Notes: generated by a model from the sequence alone, not told the origin. A stretch of 40,442 bases of DNA from Coemansia sp. RSA 922 (GCA_027577415.1 JANBQS010000075.1:1-40442), one strand, 5' to 3'; shown: positions 30,250-39,818, counted from the first letter of the stretch. Translations and numbers: made by a program.

Positions 30250-30346
30250 AAACAATTAGTCACAGAGCGATAGGAGGGGTGTGAGAAGAGGTATCCAAGT
30301 TGGGAGTCGACATTGAAAAACATTGGTACAATTTTGTGGGTCACTG
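30250..30346 (-). repeat. Right terminal inverted repeat
   Basis: Reverse-complement partner of 28960-29056, with the perfect part at 30305-30346. Confidence 0.85.
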
Positions 30347-30612
30347 TACCTAATCGCAACAAAAAAATTTTTTGGCACAACCTTTAAGCACAAATATATT
30401 GTGATTAATTGAAATAAAAATAGTTCAAGCCACAATGGGCAGATTGCCAGGTGCAGCCGAGGCATTGGTGTCATCGTCTGGAGCTGACTGTTGGTGATAC
30501 TAAATAATGTGATACAGGTGGCCGGTCACTTGTTGCAATTCGTTTCTAAATGAGATCTTTCCATCCAGCTCGTCATCACCTGGATCGAAGTGGTACCACC
30601 AGCTAGACACCA

Positions 30613-31410
30613 TTAACCAGCGTTTTTCAAATATATGTGGGCCATGATCATAGAGTAGAAATAGTAGAAGTCATGTAGAATATGCGAGATGACGGCGGAT
30701 TTCCAGCAGAGGAACATAGCCAAACTGTCAAGCCTTTTGCTGTCCAGTGACAGCTCTGCTCTAGCATGGAAAATCTCCCAGACTGCCAGACCATGTAGTA
30801 TGTCAGCATTTGGGATTCTGCGTGACCAGGCACCAAAGCGTGTGGCTACTGCATGCAGATCGACTCTAAAGACAGGACCAGATGGAGTGTTGTGGATCCC
30901 CTGAATGAAGCATGACACCTGTTGCCAAAAATCTTGGATGTGAGGGCACAACCAAAAGTAGTGTATAATGGTTTTGTGGGGTGCGTGTTGGGAATTGCTG
31001 ACTGTACCATTGTCTGTGGCATTGGCTTCGCTGAGAGTATAACAGAATTTACATTCGGGAGGCAGGTCTGGGATGTAGTGCGAGAGCTTTGACACCGTTG
31101 GCACTGCTGCATGTGCCATGAGCCAGAGTAGTGACAGGTGTTTCTGCTCGAGTGGGATCTTGGGTATTCTGGCCCAGCGTGCTTTGGCTATCCGAGCAGC
31201 TGCTTGTACCGCAGTCTCCCTTTGATCCTCAGCAATCGTCCTTTTGGCTGTGTTCAGTGGGACAATCTGTGCAAACTGGATAGCCTTTCGACCGAGGCTC
31301 GGCCTGTACGCCCTGAGAGGCACACCTCCCATTTGAGCATATGACCACACGGTGCGCGGATTAGTCTCTGTTGGATAGTCGAGTAGACGACTGAGAGCAG
31401 TGCCACGCAA
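30613..31410 (-). pseudogene. C-terminal remnant of a LINE-type reverse transcriptase polyprotein
   Basis: About 265 codons bounded by a stop at 31411-31413 and without an ATG. The middle has the reverse-transcriptase-associated zinc-binding pattern: LLWLMAHAAVPT, then ECKFC, then a His (KTIIHYFWLC) and a Trp (DFWQQV), as in the end of ORF2 of many non-LTR retrotransposons. No polymerase or endonuclease domain is present upstream, so it is a truncated piece; LINE copies are usually truncated from the 5' side. It lies directly upstream of HGH1, on the opposite strand. Confidence 0.65.
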
Positions 31411-31572
31411 CTATCAATAAACAGACCCCTTTTATTCCGATTTGATCCATGTAATCTGGTCAGGGACAAAAGCTGAGCCCTGATCGCACAAAAATTCTAC
31501 TTACCAAAAAAATTACTTTTTCTCAACCTCTCTATTGTTTTTTTAACTATTTATCTTTTTTTCCTGATTTCA

Positions 31573-32646
31573 ATGGAGCAGCAATTGGACGAACTCGTAG
31601 AATTCCTGTCCAGTCCTCGGTCAGACGTGCGCCAGCTTGCGGCCACGTACATTGTCGGGTTCTCGCACCCCACGTCTGAGCACCATCAGCTGTTGCAAGC
31701 AAGGGCTAAGAAAATGGTGCAACCCCTGCTCGTTATCTGCCACGAGTTGCCAGTCGCCGCCAACAGCGCACTGAGCACGCTCGTAAACATGACCAGCAGC
31801 CTAGCGACATGCGAGTTATTTGCCAACGAGGACTATCTACGAATGGTAGTGCGGCTTATCACTATCCCTACGAGCATTATCGCAGACACGGCGTGTATGT
31901 TGCTATCGAACTTGACGAAAAAGGACTCGATCTGCCGCATTCTAGCCAAGCTAGACGTGGGCGATGTTCCAGGCATTTGTGACTCGCGGTTTGCCCTGGA
32001 TCAGCTTACAGACGTGTTTGTCAAGGGAATGGATAAGACGTATAATAAGGATGCCAGGTTCAATTTCTTGGCCAGCGTCTTTGCTGATGTTACTAACCAC
32101 CCATTTGGTCGGCGTTATTTCTTGGAGCGCACTAGCTATGACGACAAGATGCCTATTACAAAGATCATGGTGTTTAGCGAGTACCCCGACGTTATCAGGC
32201 GCGGTGGAGTGGATTCGACGATGAAGAATATTTGCTTTGAGAAAGAAAGCCATCGCGAGATCCTTGATACCAAGGAAACCAACATGCTTCCCTATATTCT
32301 TCTTCCGTTGTGTGGGCCTGAGGAGTTTGATATGGAGGATATGGAAGATATGCCGGAGGAGATACAGCTGCTGGGCGACGACAAGAAGCGCGAGAGCGAC
32401 CCCCAGCTCCGTGCTACGCTGCTAGAGGCGATTAACTTGTTGTGCACTACGCACTATGGCCGCGAGACGTTGCGGGCCAAGAAGGTGTACCCGGTTCTGC
32501 GCGAGGCGCACAAGGTCGAGACTGACGAGACGTGCAGCGATCTCAACCACCGCGCTGTACAGCTATTGATGGGCGACGAGAGCACTGAGACCATGAACGA
32601 TCTAGAGCCCCCCGCTAATGACGAAAATGTGTTTGAAGAAATTTAA
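31573..32646 (+). CDS. HGH1: Hgh1-type eEF2 folding co-chaperone
   Basis: 357 residues (yeast Hgh1 is 394). It is an all-helical armadillo-like protein with both family regions: the N-terminal part (LVEFLSSPRSDVRQLAATYI, SALSTLVNMTSS, ADTACMLLSNLTK) and the C-terminal part (NICFEKESHREIL, MLPYILLPLCGPEEFD, ALL-type TLLEAINLLCTTHYGRE). Hgh1 helps TRiC and Hsp90 fold translation elongation factor 2 in the cytoplasm. A T-rich leader with AATTACTTTTTC precedes the ATG. It is convergent with GLE1, with only 30 bp between the stops, so their 3' ends must overlap or abut. Confidence 0.93.
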   Translation: MEQQLDELVEFLSSPRSDVRQLAATYIVGFSHPTSEHHQLLQARAKKMVQPLLVICHELPVAANSALSTLVNMTSSLATCELFANEDYLRMVVRLITIPTSIIADTACMLLSNLTKKDSICRILAKLDVGDVPGICDSRFALDQLTDVFVKGMDKTYNKDARFNFLASVFADVTNHPFGRRYFLERTSYDDKMPITKIMVFSEYPDVIRRGGVDSTMKNICFEKESHREILDTKETNMLPYILLPLCGPEEFDMEDMEDMPEEIQLLGDDKKRESDPQLRATLLEAINLLCTTHYGRETLRAKKVYPVLREAHKVETDETCSDLNHRAVQLLMGDESTETMNDLEPPANDENVFEEI

Positions 32647-32676
32647 ATCTCGTTTTTTATTATAATCAATATACTT

Positions 32677-34500
32677 TCAATCTTGCTTGATGACCCGGCC
32701 TTCGCACTCGGGCAATGTGCCAGTCCGCTGGTACGTTTCCAAGTATCCGCAGAGATTGGATTTCGATGCTGTGGCCGTTGGGTCTTTGGCAGAGATCGAT
32801 GGGATCCAGCTACTAGCCAGCATATCCAGCAGCTTCTTGAATTGCTTGCCGTAGGCAGCCATCAGCGAGGCGCCTGCGACCAACAAGAACGTGTGTACGA
32901 GCAATGGCGAGATAGACCGAGGCGGCAGATTCAGCAAGCGAGCCATCCAGGTCCACCCATGGCTGATAGGGAACGGGTTAGGCTTTCCATTGGCAGAAGC
33001 GATCTGCACCATAGCGGCATAAAGCGCCAGCATTCCAGCCATACGCTCAGTATAGATGCTCTCAGACTCCAGCTCATCGTCCTCCTTCTCCTTATATCCG
33101 ATACTACGCAGATAGTCCTCGACGCTCTGTCCGGCCTGTCTGCCAAAATACTGGGGGACAACGTAGGGGCACTTTTTGACCAGTCTGATCATCAGCATGT
33201 CGACCAACTGCGGGTACGTCTGCATGATAAGCACGGCGGTAGTCGCCAGTGGGTAGGCGGCGTGCTGAGCGATAGAGGCTTCCTTTTCGGCTTGCTTGAC
33301 AATGGCCTTTGCCGTAAGATTGAGCATCCAGCTGTGTATGTCGGCGCCGTGGCGTTTGGAATCGGCCAGGATTTCGCAAATAGTGCTCGTACAGCGGTTG
33401 ACGAATACCCAGCTGTCCTTGAGCTGGCCGATAGACTTTGTAATCGTACCGCGCTGCTTGAAGCAGTAGGCTCGTTTGTTCTTGTCGTTCTTAATCTTTG
33501 GCGCGAGCTCACCCATGAGTTGAGTGTATAGGTTGCGATACTTGGTCGCCCACTCCAAAGCATCCGCCGAGACCAGCTTTGCCGGCGTCTTTGATACCGG
33601 CGGCAGTGTGGCGTCGGCAGGGGCAATGGCGCCAGTCGAGGATGAGGCAAGTGCTGGAGCGTCGAGCTGTACTGGCTGTTTCGTCGGCTTGGCTGGCTTT
33701 GCAGCCGGTTTTGCGGCCGGAGCAGGGGCTAGAAGCGCCGCTTTGGCCTTTTCCTCGTCATCCTTCTTCTTCTGCTTCTCCAATTCCTTGGCCTCGCGCA
33801 TCTTTGCCTGCGACTCTACCTCGAGTCTCCGCTTTTCCTCGTACTCTTTGCGCAGCTCCTCGACCTGCTGTAGTGCATCGGCAACACCAGCGTCAATAGC
33901 AGCAGCGGCCTTTCCCGACAACGCAGGTTTGTAGCTCGTGGGGCTCAAAGAGAGCTGAGCCAGAAACTTTTGCGTCTCCTCTAGCTCGTGCTGAATACGC
34001 GCAGCATAGCTCTGACTAGCTTGTGAGCGCGCATTAGCTACGCCGTCGACAGATACTCTACGCATCTTGGCGCGTGCCTTTTCGGCCAGCTCGCGAGAGC
34101 GATCGCCCTGGGCAGAGGCCAAGCCACCGGCAACAAACGCTGGCATGCCGGATACCGGTAGTGGGAGAGGGATACCTAGACTGCGGCGACCGTAGATTTG
34201 CCATTTGCTGGCGCTGGACCGTGTAGTGCGCGACTGTTGTTGCTGCGTGGGAGGTAATTTGACTTTGGTTACAACTGGAGCATTGTCCACGGTGCTGACG
34301 GTTCGACGCTTACGGTCAAATAGAGGACTGGCGATAGCTGTCGTGCCATCTAGCGCTCTGTCAAACAAGTTTTCGCCTTGGCCTCGACGTGAACGAGTCG
34401 TAGGTGAGGCAATTTCACAGTCGACGGACTCGGCGACAGTAGCTGCTCGCAACCTCGGTTTTTCGTCAAGTGTTGGGCTAGGAAACAGTCCGTAGCGCAT
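32677..34500 (-). CDS. GLE1: mRNA export factor Gle1
   Basis: 607 residues. The N-terminal third is basic and low-complexity, followed by a charged coiled coil (about 220-260; EELRKEYEEKRRLEVES then KEL-rich) and an Ala/Pro/Lys linker. The C-terminal Gle1 fold (about 330-600) has AYCFKQRGTITKSIGQLKDS, CEILADSKRHG, TYPQLVDMLMIRLVKKCPYV and GWTWMARLLNLPP. With inositol hexakisphosphate, Gle1 activates the DEAD-box ATPase Dbp5 at the cytoplasmic side of the nuclear pore, releasing export proteins from mRNA. Start chosen because the ATG lies at the head of a well-formed frame and no other is upstream. Confidence 0.93.
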   Translation of the reverse strand: MRYGLFPSPTLDEKPRLRAATVAESVDCEIASPTTRSRRGQGENLFDRALDGTTAIASPLFDRKRRTVSTVDNAPVVTKVKLPPTQQQQSRTTRSSASKWQIYGRRSLGIPLPLPVSGMPAFVAGGLASAQGDRSRELAEKARAKMRRVSVDGVANARSQASQSYAARIQHELEETQKFLAQLSLSPTSYKPALSGKAAAAIDAGVADALQQVEELRKEYEEKRRLEVESQAKMREAKELEKQKKKDDEEKAKAALLAPAPAAKPAAKPAKPTKQPVQLDAPALASSSTGAIAPADATLPPVSKTPAKLVSADALEWATKYRNLYTQLMGELAPKIKNDKNKRAYCFKQRGTITKSIGQLKDSWVFVNRCTSTICEILADSKRHGADIHSWMLNLTAKAIVKQAEKEASIAQHAAYPLATTAVLIMQTYPQLVDMLMIRLVKKCPYVVPQYFGRQAGQSVEDYLRSIGYKEKEDDELESESIYTERMAGMLALYAAMVQIASANGKPNPFPISHGWTWMARLLNLPPRSISPLLVHTFLLVAGASLMAAYGKQFKKLLDMLASSWIPSISAKDPTATASKSNLCGYLETYQRTGTLPECEGRVIKQD

Positions 34501-34690
34501 AGTTTACAAGAAGTAAAAATATCTGAATGAGTGAGTGGAGTTTGGAATAAAGTATTTATAAAAAAAGTTGGAAGAAGAGAAGAGAATTTGCGTCGAGACG
34601 CGCGAGGAGTTTTCTTCTGACAATATTATTTTGGTGACAACTTGTAGGCTCCCAAGGGAAAAAGGGGGGATGATGGATCAGCCAAATATA

Positions 34691-35695
34691 TCAGTACTTG
34701 ATTCTCGGCTTGCCTTCTGAATGCTCCAGATCCTCAAACAGGCTCTCGCGACGAGCCTCGATGCGGTCGCTGAAATGGTGGTTAGTATCGCGGTGCAGGG
34801 CCTCGTCAGCGCGCACAGCGAGTACAACGTCGCGCAGGGTAGAGTTTGGCTCCAGGTTCCAGTACGCAATAGCGACATCAGGAGCCGGTACATTCTCGAT
34901 CCGACCCTCATCGATCTCCTTGATAAAGTGAGTATACGAAGTGACAGCCTCCTCCTCGAGATATCCTACGACGCGGTGGGCAGTACGCGGGCTGACCATG
35001 TAGAGCAACGAGAACACGGCGAAAAATCCCGTCTGCACAGTGGCGATCAACGCGCGCTCCCAGAGTACGGGCTTGCCGACCTCCATCCAGGTCATTAGGT
35101 GCATGCGCTCGTTCTCCGCCTCGTGCAACAAGTGTCCGATCCACCCGCCGTCGTGCCGCATGCCCTGCAAAGACCGAATGTGTCTGATGAGCGCACCAAC
35201 CATGCCTGGCACTGCGGCGACTACTTCGAGCATGACCGAGCGATGGAGGTACTTGTTGCGGAAGAATATATCAGTAGGCCGTCTGGCGCTCTTGACCGCC
35301 CACAATGCGATCTTGTCGCTGATGCGGTCAGGGATCCGGTGCTTGGTCAGGCCAATATCCAGTGCTTCGAGATCGTCAGTACCCCATTTATGATCCTTGA
35401 TACCGTCGCGGATCGGCTCAGGGAACATTGGCACGCGCAGCTCTGGCGGCATACTGGCAAACACCGTATCGACAACGGGCTTGGGTCCAGTCACTTGCAT
35501 CTCGCCATGAGGAGTCTTGTCCTTGTCGTTCTTGATAGCTTTGGATATGTACTCCTGAACCCTGAGTGTCGTTTTAATCCCAAACGCGCGAGTTTGAGTC
35601 CCGCCGATCGCCTGCCGCAGACACGCAGCAGAGTATGAGGCAGCCGGGCGAGATGCATGGCGCAAGAGCAGCGATTGTGTTGAAGGAGTAAGCAT
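34691..35695 (-). CDS. AOX1: Mitochondrial alternative oxidase
   Basis: 334 residues from the ATG reading [18 protein letters not shown], an Arg/Ser-rich mitochondrial presequence; upstream in-frame codons would not give one. The four iron-binding regions of the family are present: [49 protein letters not shown] and [16 protein letters not shown]. In the first, LEV replaces the usual LET; the metal-binding Glu is kept. The enzyme passes electrons from ubiquinol to oxygen, bypassing complexes III and IV, on the matrix face of the inner membrane. The presence of an alternative oxidase excludes typical Saccharomyces-like yeasts. Confidence 0.95.
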   Translation of the reverse strand: MLTPSTQSLLLRHASRPAASYSAACLRQAIGGTQTRAFGIKTTLRVQEYISKAIKNDKDKTPHGEMQVTGPKPVVDTVFASMPPELRVPMFPEPIRDGIKDHKWGTDDLEALDIGLTKHRIPDRISDKIALWAVKSARRPTDIFFRNKYLHRSVMLEVVAAVPGMVGALIRHIRSLQGMRHDGGWIGHLLHEAENERMHLMTWMEVGKPVLWERALIATVQTGFFAVFSLLYMVSPRTAHRVVGYLEEEAVTSYTHFIKEIDEGRIENVPAPDVAIAYWNLEPNSTLRDVVLAVRADEALHRDTNHHFSDRIEARRESLFEDLEHSEGKPRIKY

Positions 35696-36115
35696 TGGAG
35701 AAATATTTTGGATGAAAATATATATAAAATAATAATAGGTGGCGAAGATGCCTCTCCACATCGGCCCTTCCTTGCGCAATACGGCGCTAATATAGGCTCA
35801 GATGACCTAGTGTCTCGGGTTCGCTCGGGTTTGTTGGGCCAATTGCAGCCGTTCCTTCCCCTTTCCCCCCACACCAGTTTTCGCTTATAGTGAGCGTGGG
35901 GGGCTTAAATGGCGTGGTCATGTGTATATTCCGCGAGCCCCCAAGTATAGGTCATATATTTGTCATAGTCCCCGCACAAATGCGGCGATTACGGTAAGTG
36001 TTTTGACTTCCCCCCAACAGAGCACCATCTTTAGAGATCTCTACAGAGATCACACCAAACCTCCTGCGGCGATTAAACTTATAAAAGAGTCTTTATACAC
36101 ATGTTCGGTTATTGT
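35696..36115. other. Upstream region of the alternative oxidase; 3' side of ISA2
   Basis: No gene seen. A run of AAAATATATATAAAAT (about 35716-35731) close to the start could be a TATA box. Stretches CCCCTTTCCCCCC (near 35860) and a GATCTCT-AC-AGAGATC inverted repeat (36036-36051) are the only marked features. Confidence 0.4.
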
Positions 36116-36712
36116 CTACTCTAGCTTGATTTCAAAAGAGGCGCCGCAACCACACCCGCCGCTAGCGTTAGGGTTAGCAAGCACGACGAATGCCTGGCCA
36201 ATAAGTCGGTCCTGCCAGTCAATAGTAGCGCCCGTCACCAAGGGCAGCGACACATCGTCGACAACCATTTTGGCGCCCTTCCGATCAACGATAATATCAT
36301 TGGCCTCTGGCTCCTCGGTCATGTCCAGCATGTACGAAAATCCATAGCACCCACCCGAATCCACACGCAACCGCAAATACTGCGTCTTGTTCCGCTTCTC
36401 AGACAGGTACCGGAGTCGGCGAATTGCGCTATCTGTAAGTGTGATGGCGTCCGAAGTGCCCGTTGTTGTCGCCGGAGTTGGGTTGATACTTGTCTGGTGT
36501 CCGTTGCTGGTGTACCCGGCTACTTTGCCAGCCAGGGCGGCTATATCGCCGTCACTGAGTTTGGGCAAAGTGTAGCGGGTTGTGGCAGTGCCATACGACG
36601 CAGAGCGCAGAGAACAGATGGCTGCTGATATCAGGGGCTTCTGCGTTCGTGAAGAGAGGCATTTGCCAATGTGTCTATTCCACTGCGGCCGTGCGAGCGC
36701 CAAAGAGTTCAT
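36116..36712 (-). CDS. ISA2: Mitochondrial iron-sulphur assembly protein Isa2/ISCA2
   Basis: 198 residues. The first 40 or so are rich in Arg, Ser and Ala with few acids (mitochondrial presequence), then a Thr/Asn-rich linker, then the A-type carrier domain (about 95-198) with the three conserved cysteines: VDSGGCYGFSYML and NPNASGGCGCGASFEI. With Isa1 and Iba57 the protein makes the [4Fe-4S] clusters needed by aconitase and radical-SAM enzymes. The YGFSY form and the presequence favour Isa2 over Isa1, but I cannot compare directly. Confidence 0.9.
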   Translation of the reverse strand: MNSLALARPQWNRHIGKCLSSRTQKPLISAAICSLRSASYGTATTRYTLPKLSDGDIAALAGKVAGYTSNGHQTSINPTPATTTGTSDAITLTDSAIRRLRYLSEKRNKTQYLRLRVDSGGCYGFSYMLDMTEEPEANDIIVDRKGAKMVVDDVSLPLVTGATIDWQDRLIGQAFVVLANPNASGGCGCGASFEIKLE

Positions 36713-37118
36713 CGATTGATAAAAGAAAGAGATAAGGCCGACCCAATCGAGATTTGTAAAAATGCAACAAATGGAAGAAAAAAAGTACTAATAATAGAAA
36801 ACGCCTTGTGAGAAGATAAGAGAGGAGCGGGAAGACGGCCCAGTTCATGCCAGCAAAATATTGCCGCTGGCAACAACCACATGATATAGATAGGAGGGCG
36901 ACTCGTGATGAGAGATCGGAGGAGCCGACAGATACAGACCGGCTCGGCTATCTAACGAATATCCGTCCCCCTTTGCCTGGAGCTTTTGCTTCTTGAATCG
37001 AAGCTCTTCTTCTTTTTTGTATGTATGTGCGATTAGCTTTTCTTGTAATTAGACTCTTTCGTCCTCTTTTACGCAGTTTAGTCAGAAAAGCAAAACAATT
37101 TCGGAGAACACTATTAAA
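36713..37118. promoter_or_regulatory. Divergent promoter of ISA2 and the small membrane-protein gene
   Basis: A 406-bp gap. On the plus side GTATGTATGTGC (from 37019) and a pyrimidine tract ending TTTTACGCAG (to 37076) have the look of a 58-bp intron in the 5' leader of the rightward gene. No TATA box is clear. Confidence 0.4.
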
Positions 37119-37388
37119 ATGGCGCCTTTCATTAGTACGATCGTAGGTGGAACCGTAGGATTATTCACTGGAATGTACGCCATTGCCCTTCGTGGTCGCA
37201 CAGTATTGAAACCACAGGCTAGCTATTTGGTGTTTACGGCAGCCGGTGGATATATTGGCTTCAAGTACTACCAGTTTAAGCAATACGAGGGTCAGTTGAT
37301 CGAGAAACGCAGAGAGATTCTACTAGAGAAACGTGCACAACGCCAGGCTGATGCTGCCGCCGCTGCTGCTGCCGCTGGCGAAAGTTAA
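37119..37388 (+). CDS. Small single-pass membrane protein, probably mitochondrial
   Basis: 89 residues. A glycine-zipper-like hydrophobic helix (FISTIVGGTVGLFTGMYAIA), then a second short hydrophobic patch (YLVFTAAGGYIGFKYYQF), then a long charged helix (EKRREILLEKRAQRQ) and an alanine run. This order is typical of small inner-membrane subunits. A complex I accessory subunit of the NDUFC2/NUXM type and an ATP synthase subunit e-like protein are the options I considered; neither has a motif that decides. Complex I presence would fit with the alternative oxidase next door. The short length and the start seem sound. Confidence 0.7.
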   Translation: MAPFISTIVGGTVGLFTGMYAIALRGRTVLKPQASYLVFTAAGGYIGFKYYQFKQYEGQLIEKRREILLEKRAQRQADAAAAAAAAGES

Positions 37389-37664
37389 GGAAAAAAGTGC
37401 TATAGTCGCTTGCGCTTGAGTTTTTGCTGTTCAACGGGTTGTGTAATAAAGAATATATTCTAATATATTTATTTCAAATGAGTCTCTTGTGAGGTTAAGC
37501 AGGCTTTGTATCCGTTTGAGTGATAACCGGGGTGCCTTTTATAGACGCATGTATACGACGGTGAATTGTCTGGTGTTCTTGTCAACGCCTGCCGGCGGCT
37601 GTATATGCACACTCTACAGTCAACCCTTCAGTTACATGATGTTCAATGTTTAGAGGGGGCAATA
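37389..37664. other. Short intergenic stretch, no gene seen
   Basis: Contains AATAAAGAATATATTC (from 37445), the probable polyadenylation region of the upstream gene. Nothing else recognised. Confidence 0.4.
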
Positions 37665-38000
37665 CTATATGGCAATAGTGATTTTGTGAGTTGCGTCGAT
37701 TAGTTGTTTAATTGTTGTGTTGCCATCTTCCTCCACATGATTCTTAAACTTGGTATTGAATGTATCTGAAGCTCTGAGCACTATAACGTGGAGTTCATTA
37801 GTGCTATTCTGCAACTTTTCGTCCATTTGTCCATCCGTCTTCATGCCCTCGCTAGTATAAAAGTAAATAGCATCGCTCGATGTTCTGTTAATTATATACG
37901 CCCTAATCTCCGCAACAGTGTTTAAAGACACATGTACTTCGTCAGTTTTCTCAACTGCGTTATCACCTATCGCGAAACAAGTGTGAATCGAGTTTAACAT
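37665..38000 (-). CDS. Small orphan protein, ubiquitin-like pattern
   Basis: 111 residues from an ATG, AT-rich codon use, no family recognised. The order strand (SIHTCFAIGD), strand and helix (DEVHVSLNTVAEIRAYII), strand (AIYFYTS), helix, strand (NELHVIVLRA) resembles a ubiquitin-like fold, and loosely the header of Crinkler-type proteins; that is inference from pattern only. A TATATAAA box lies 94-101 bp upstream (plus-strand 38094-38101). It is divergent from the frameshifted small gene at 38558, which has a similar length and a similar strand order, so the two may be distant paralogues. Confidence 0.6.
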   Translation of the reverse strand: MLNSIHTCFAIGDNAVEKTDEVHVSLNTVAEIRAYIINRTSSDAIYFYTSEGMKTDGQMDEKLQNSTNELHVIVLRASDTFNTKFKNHVEEDGNTTIKQLIDATHKITIAI

Positions 38001-38557
38001 ATATGATATATAGTATTGACAGAGAAATAAAATAATGTAGGGGGTGTGAGTATGCTAGAAATATGTTGAAAAAAGGGTGGGAATTGCGGCTTCTTTATAT
38101 ACCAGTGGGAGTAAAGAAAAAGTGGCCAGCCTGTGCATCCCCCGTTGAGAACACCAGCTATACGATATTTTCTATGCCAATTGAATGACATCATTTGTCA
38201 GGTGTGTTTTACTTTGTCACCACATTCCACTGCTACTTTCCAACATCCAGTTGTGGCTCCTATGACATCACCAAATCTTTCCTGTTCTTTGATTCAAAGA
38301 AAGCGCAATACAGCAGCCAGAGTGTTGATTTGCTTTGAAGAAAGAAGATGACTTGCCGTCCAAAGGGGCGATTGAATGCGCTTTTTTGCCAACAGCAGAA
38401 AATTGAAGAAAAGGAGGGTCTACTTATAGCCTTACAAGACTATACATTCTCCTCATTCAAAGTGCCTGAATATTTCCACTTTCCTCTTTCCTCTCCCTCC
38501 TCTCTTTTCTCCTCCAGTACTCCTTGAATAATTTATTTCTGATTCTCACTGTTTGCG
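38001..38557. promoter_or_regulatory. Divergent region between two small orphan genes
   Basis: No gene. Holds the TATA box for the leftward gene (38094-38101), CAAAGGGGCG (38361-38370) as found upstream of F-box copies A and C, and a CT-rich stretch (38473-38520) just before the rightward gene. Confidence 0.45.
38361..38370 (+). promoter_or_regulatory. CAAAGGGGCG element near the small orphan genes
   Basis: Same 10-mer as upstream of F-box copies A and C, about 190 bp before the ATG at 38558. May be a stress-type AGGGG site. Confidence 0.3.
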
Positions 38558-38888
38558 ATGGACTCGTCTTATATCGTTCGTATATTCCTGTTTGAAAATA
38601 AAAAGTTTTATAAGGATTATAAGGATTTAAACATAAGCCCTCTTAACACCTTCAACGCCACTGCTGAAAAGGAAAAAAAAAGCATTTGTACTTGATAAGG
38701 CATCGTGCGTGTTTGTCACCAAGGACGATTTTTTTCGTTCAATTAATGAAAAGGCAAGCGAGTATCCAAATAGCAAGTTCTTGATTATTTTTTGTTCACT
38801 TGATATTGACACTCTAGACGCTCTTGATGAAGAAATTGGGGAAGGAACAGAGTTGTATAAAACCTGCTTTCCTGAAGATGGCTCATAG
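38558..38888 (+). pseudogene. Small orphan gene with frame break in an A9 run
   Basis: From the ATG (MDSSYIVRIFLFENKKFY) the frame runs 45 codons to a TGA at 38693-38695. The +1 frame, entered at the A9 run (38673-38681), continues without stops to a TAG at 38886-38888 and reads as ordinary protein (AFVLDKASCVFVTKDDFF, then NSKFLIIFCSLDID). Joined, the product would be about 109 residues, like the 111 of the leftward neighbour, with the same strand-helix-strand look. One extra A, a real decay, a sequencing error in the homopolymer, or programmed frameshifting would all explain this. Confidence 0.5.
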
Positions 38889-39818
38889 GGATCATTGGCT
38901 GTGACATGTGGGCATAAAAAAAAACAGGGCAGCGTTTTTTATTCTCTTATTTCACAATGTAAAATCAACATGTACACGTCCAAGGTATTTGTTGTGGCTG
39001 TTGTTTTGGTGTTTACGCCCTTGCCCATCCTGAAACCAAGTATGAAATCAGGGAGGCTTGGTCCAATGTTTATTTAATTGGAGATATTTTTATATTCATA
39101 CATTTTAGAAGGCAATGTTTATCAAGCAGGTTTGGGTCTGTCACTACGCTCTACGATTACTTTCCAAAAATAAAATACACTGAACTAATAGAGAATAAAC
39201 GGTACCGACTTTTTTGGCTCAAATAATGTGTAATAAAGCAGGAGGAGTATGTAATTTAGTTGAAGAAAGGACAAATCTGCCTGAGCAGCCTGCGATTACA
39301 TGCACTTTTCTTCTGCTTTCCAGAAGAAGGCGGGGGTAATAAGAAGTGTGCAGTTTCTGTTTTCTTTGACTCAAAGAACATGTAATAAGACAGCTACAGC
39401 AGAGTGATCTTTTAAGAAAGACAACAGCTGACCGGCCAACACGTAAGTCACAGTACTTTTTCTGTCATCCAAACAGCCGATTAAGGACATGCAATAGGTG
39501 GCTACATATCTGCTTTCCCTTTGGTTCAAAGAAAACGACGTTCTCAAGCTGGCTGCTCCTTGGAACATTCTTCAATATCCAAGTCTTTCAGTGTTTTTTT
39601 CCTTTTCCAATCAAGTCAAGTGGTTTTCCTGCCATTGGCATACCTTGCTTTCAGGCGCTGACTGGGAGGATTGGCCAACAGGTATAAAACCCCCAAGCAA
39701 ATTTCCTCTCCAATTCCTTTTCTCCATCACTACTCACTAGCATTTTCTCCTGGAGCCCCTTACTTGCAGCAGCAATCACAGCACATACTCTTTATTAATT
39801 ACCAAGCACCAACTGAGA
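38889..39818. other. Intergenic stretch, promoter of the last gene
   Basis: No supported gene; one tiny ATG frame at 38970-39077 is discussed under rejected items. Short imitations of the region before 38558 recur: GATTCAAAGAAA (38291), GACTCAAAGAAC (39368) and GGTTCAAAGAAA (39524), and ACAGCAGCCAGAGTG versus TACAGCAGAGTG. ATTGGCC (39671) and a TATA box lie close to the next gene. Confidence 0.4.
39683..39688 (+). promoter_or_regulatory. TATA box of the last small gene
   Basis: TATAAA, 136 bp before the ATG, with ATTGG (a reversed CCAAT) about 12 bp further upstream. Confidence 0.5.

Larger units (their letters stand above)
28960..30346. mobile_element. Tc1/mariner-like DNA transposon, decayed
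   Basis: 1387 bp bounded by long terminal inverted repeats beginning CAGTGACCCACAAAATTGTA and flanked by TA on both sides (28958-28959 and 30347-30348), the target duplication of the Tc1/mariner group. The first 42 bases of each end are identical; a further 55 or so match imperfectly. The interior has no intact transposase. Faint plus-strand remnants may exist, NITKGGGMAW at 29831-29860 and a DND-x-K-like word near 30045, at places where Tc1-type transposases have GGG-x-MVWG and DNDPKH; these are suggestive only. It could equally be a non-autonomous derivative. Confidence 0.75.

Noticed and set aside
38970..39077. 35-residue frame beginning like a signal peptide (MYTSKVFVVAVVLVF)
   Set aside because: Too short to support, no mature part and no promoter features; could be the trace of a decayed secreted protein.
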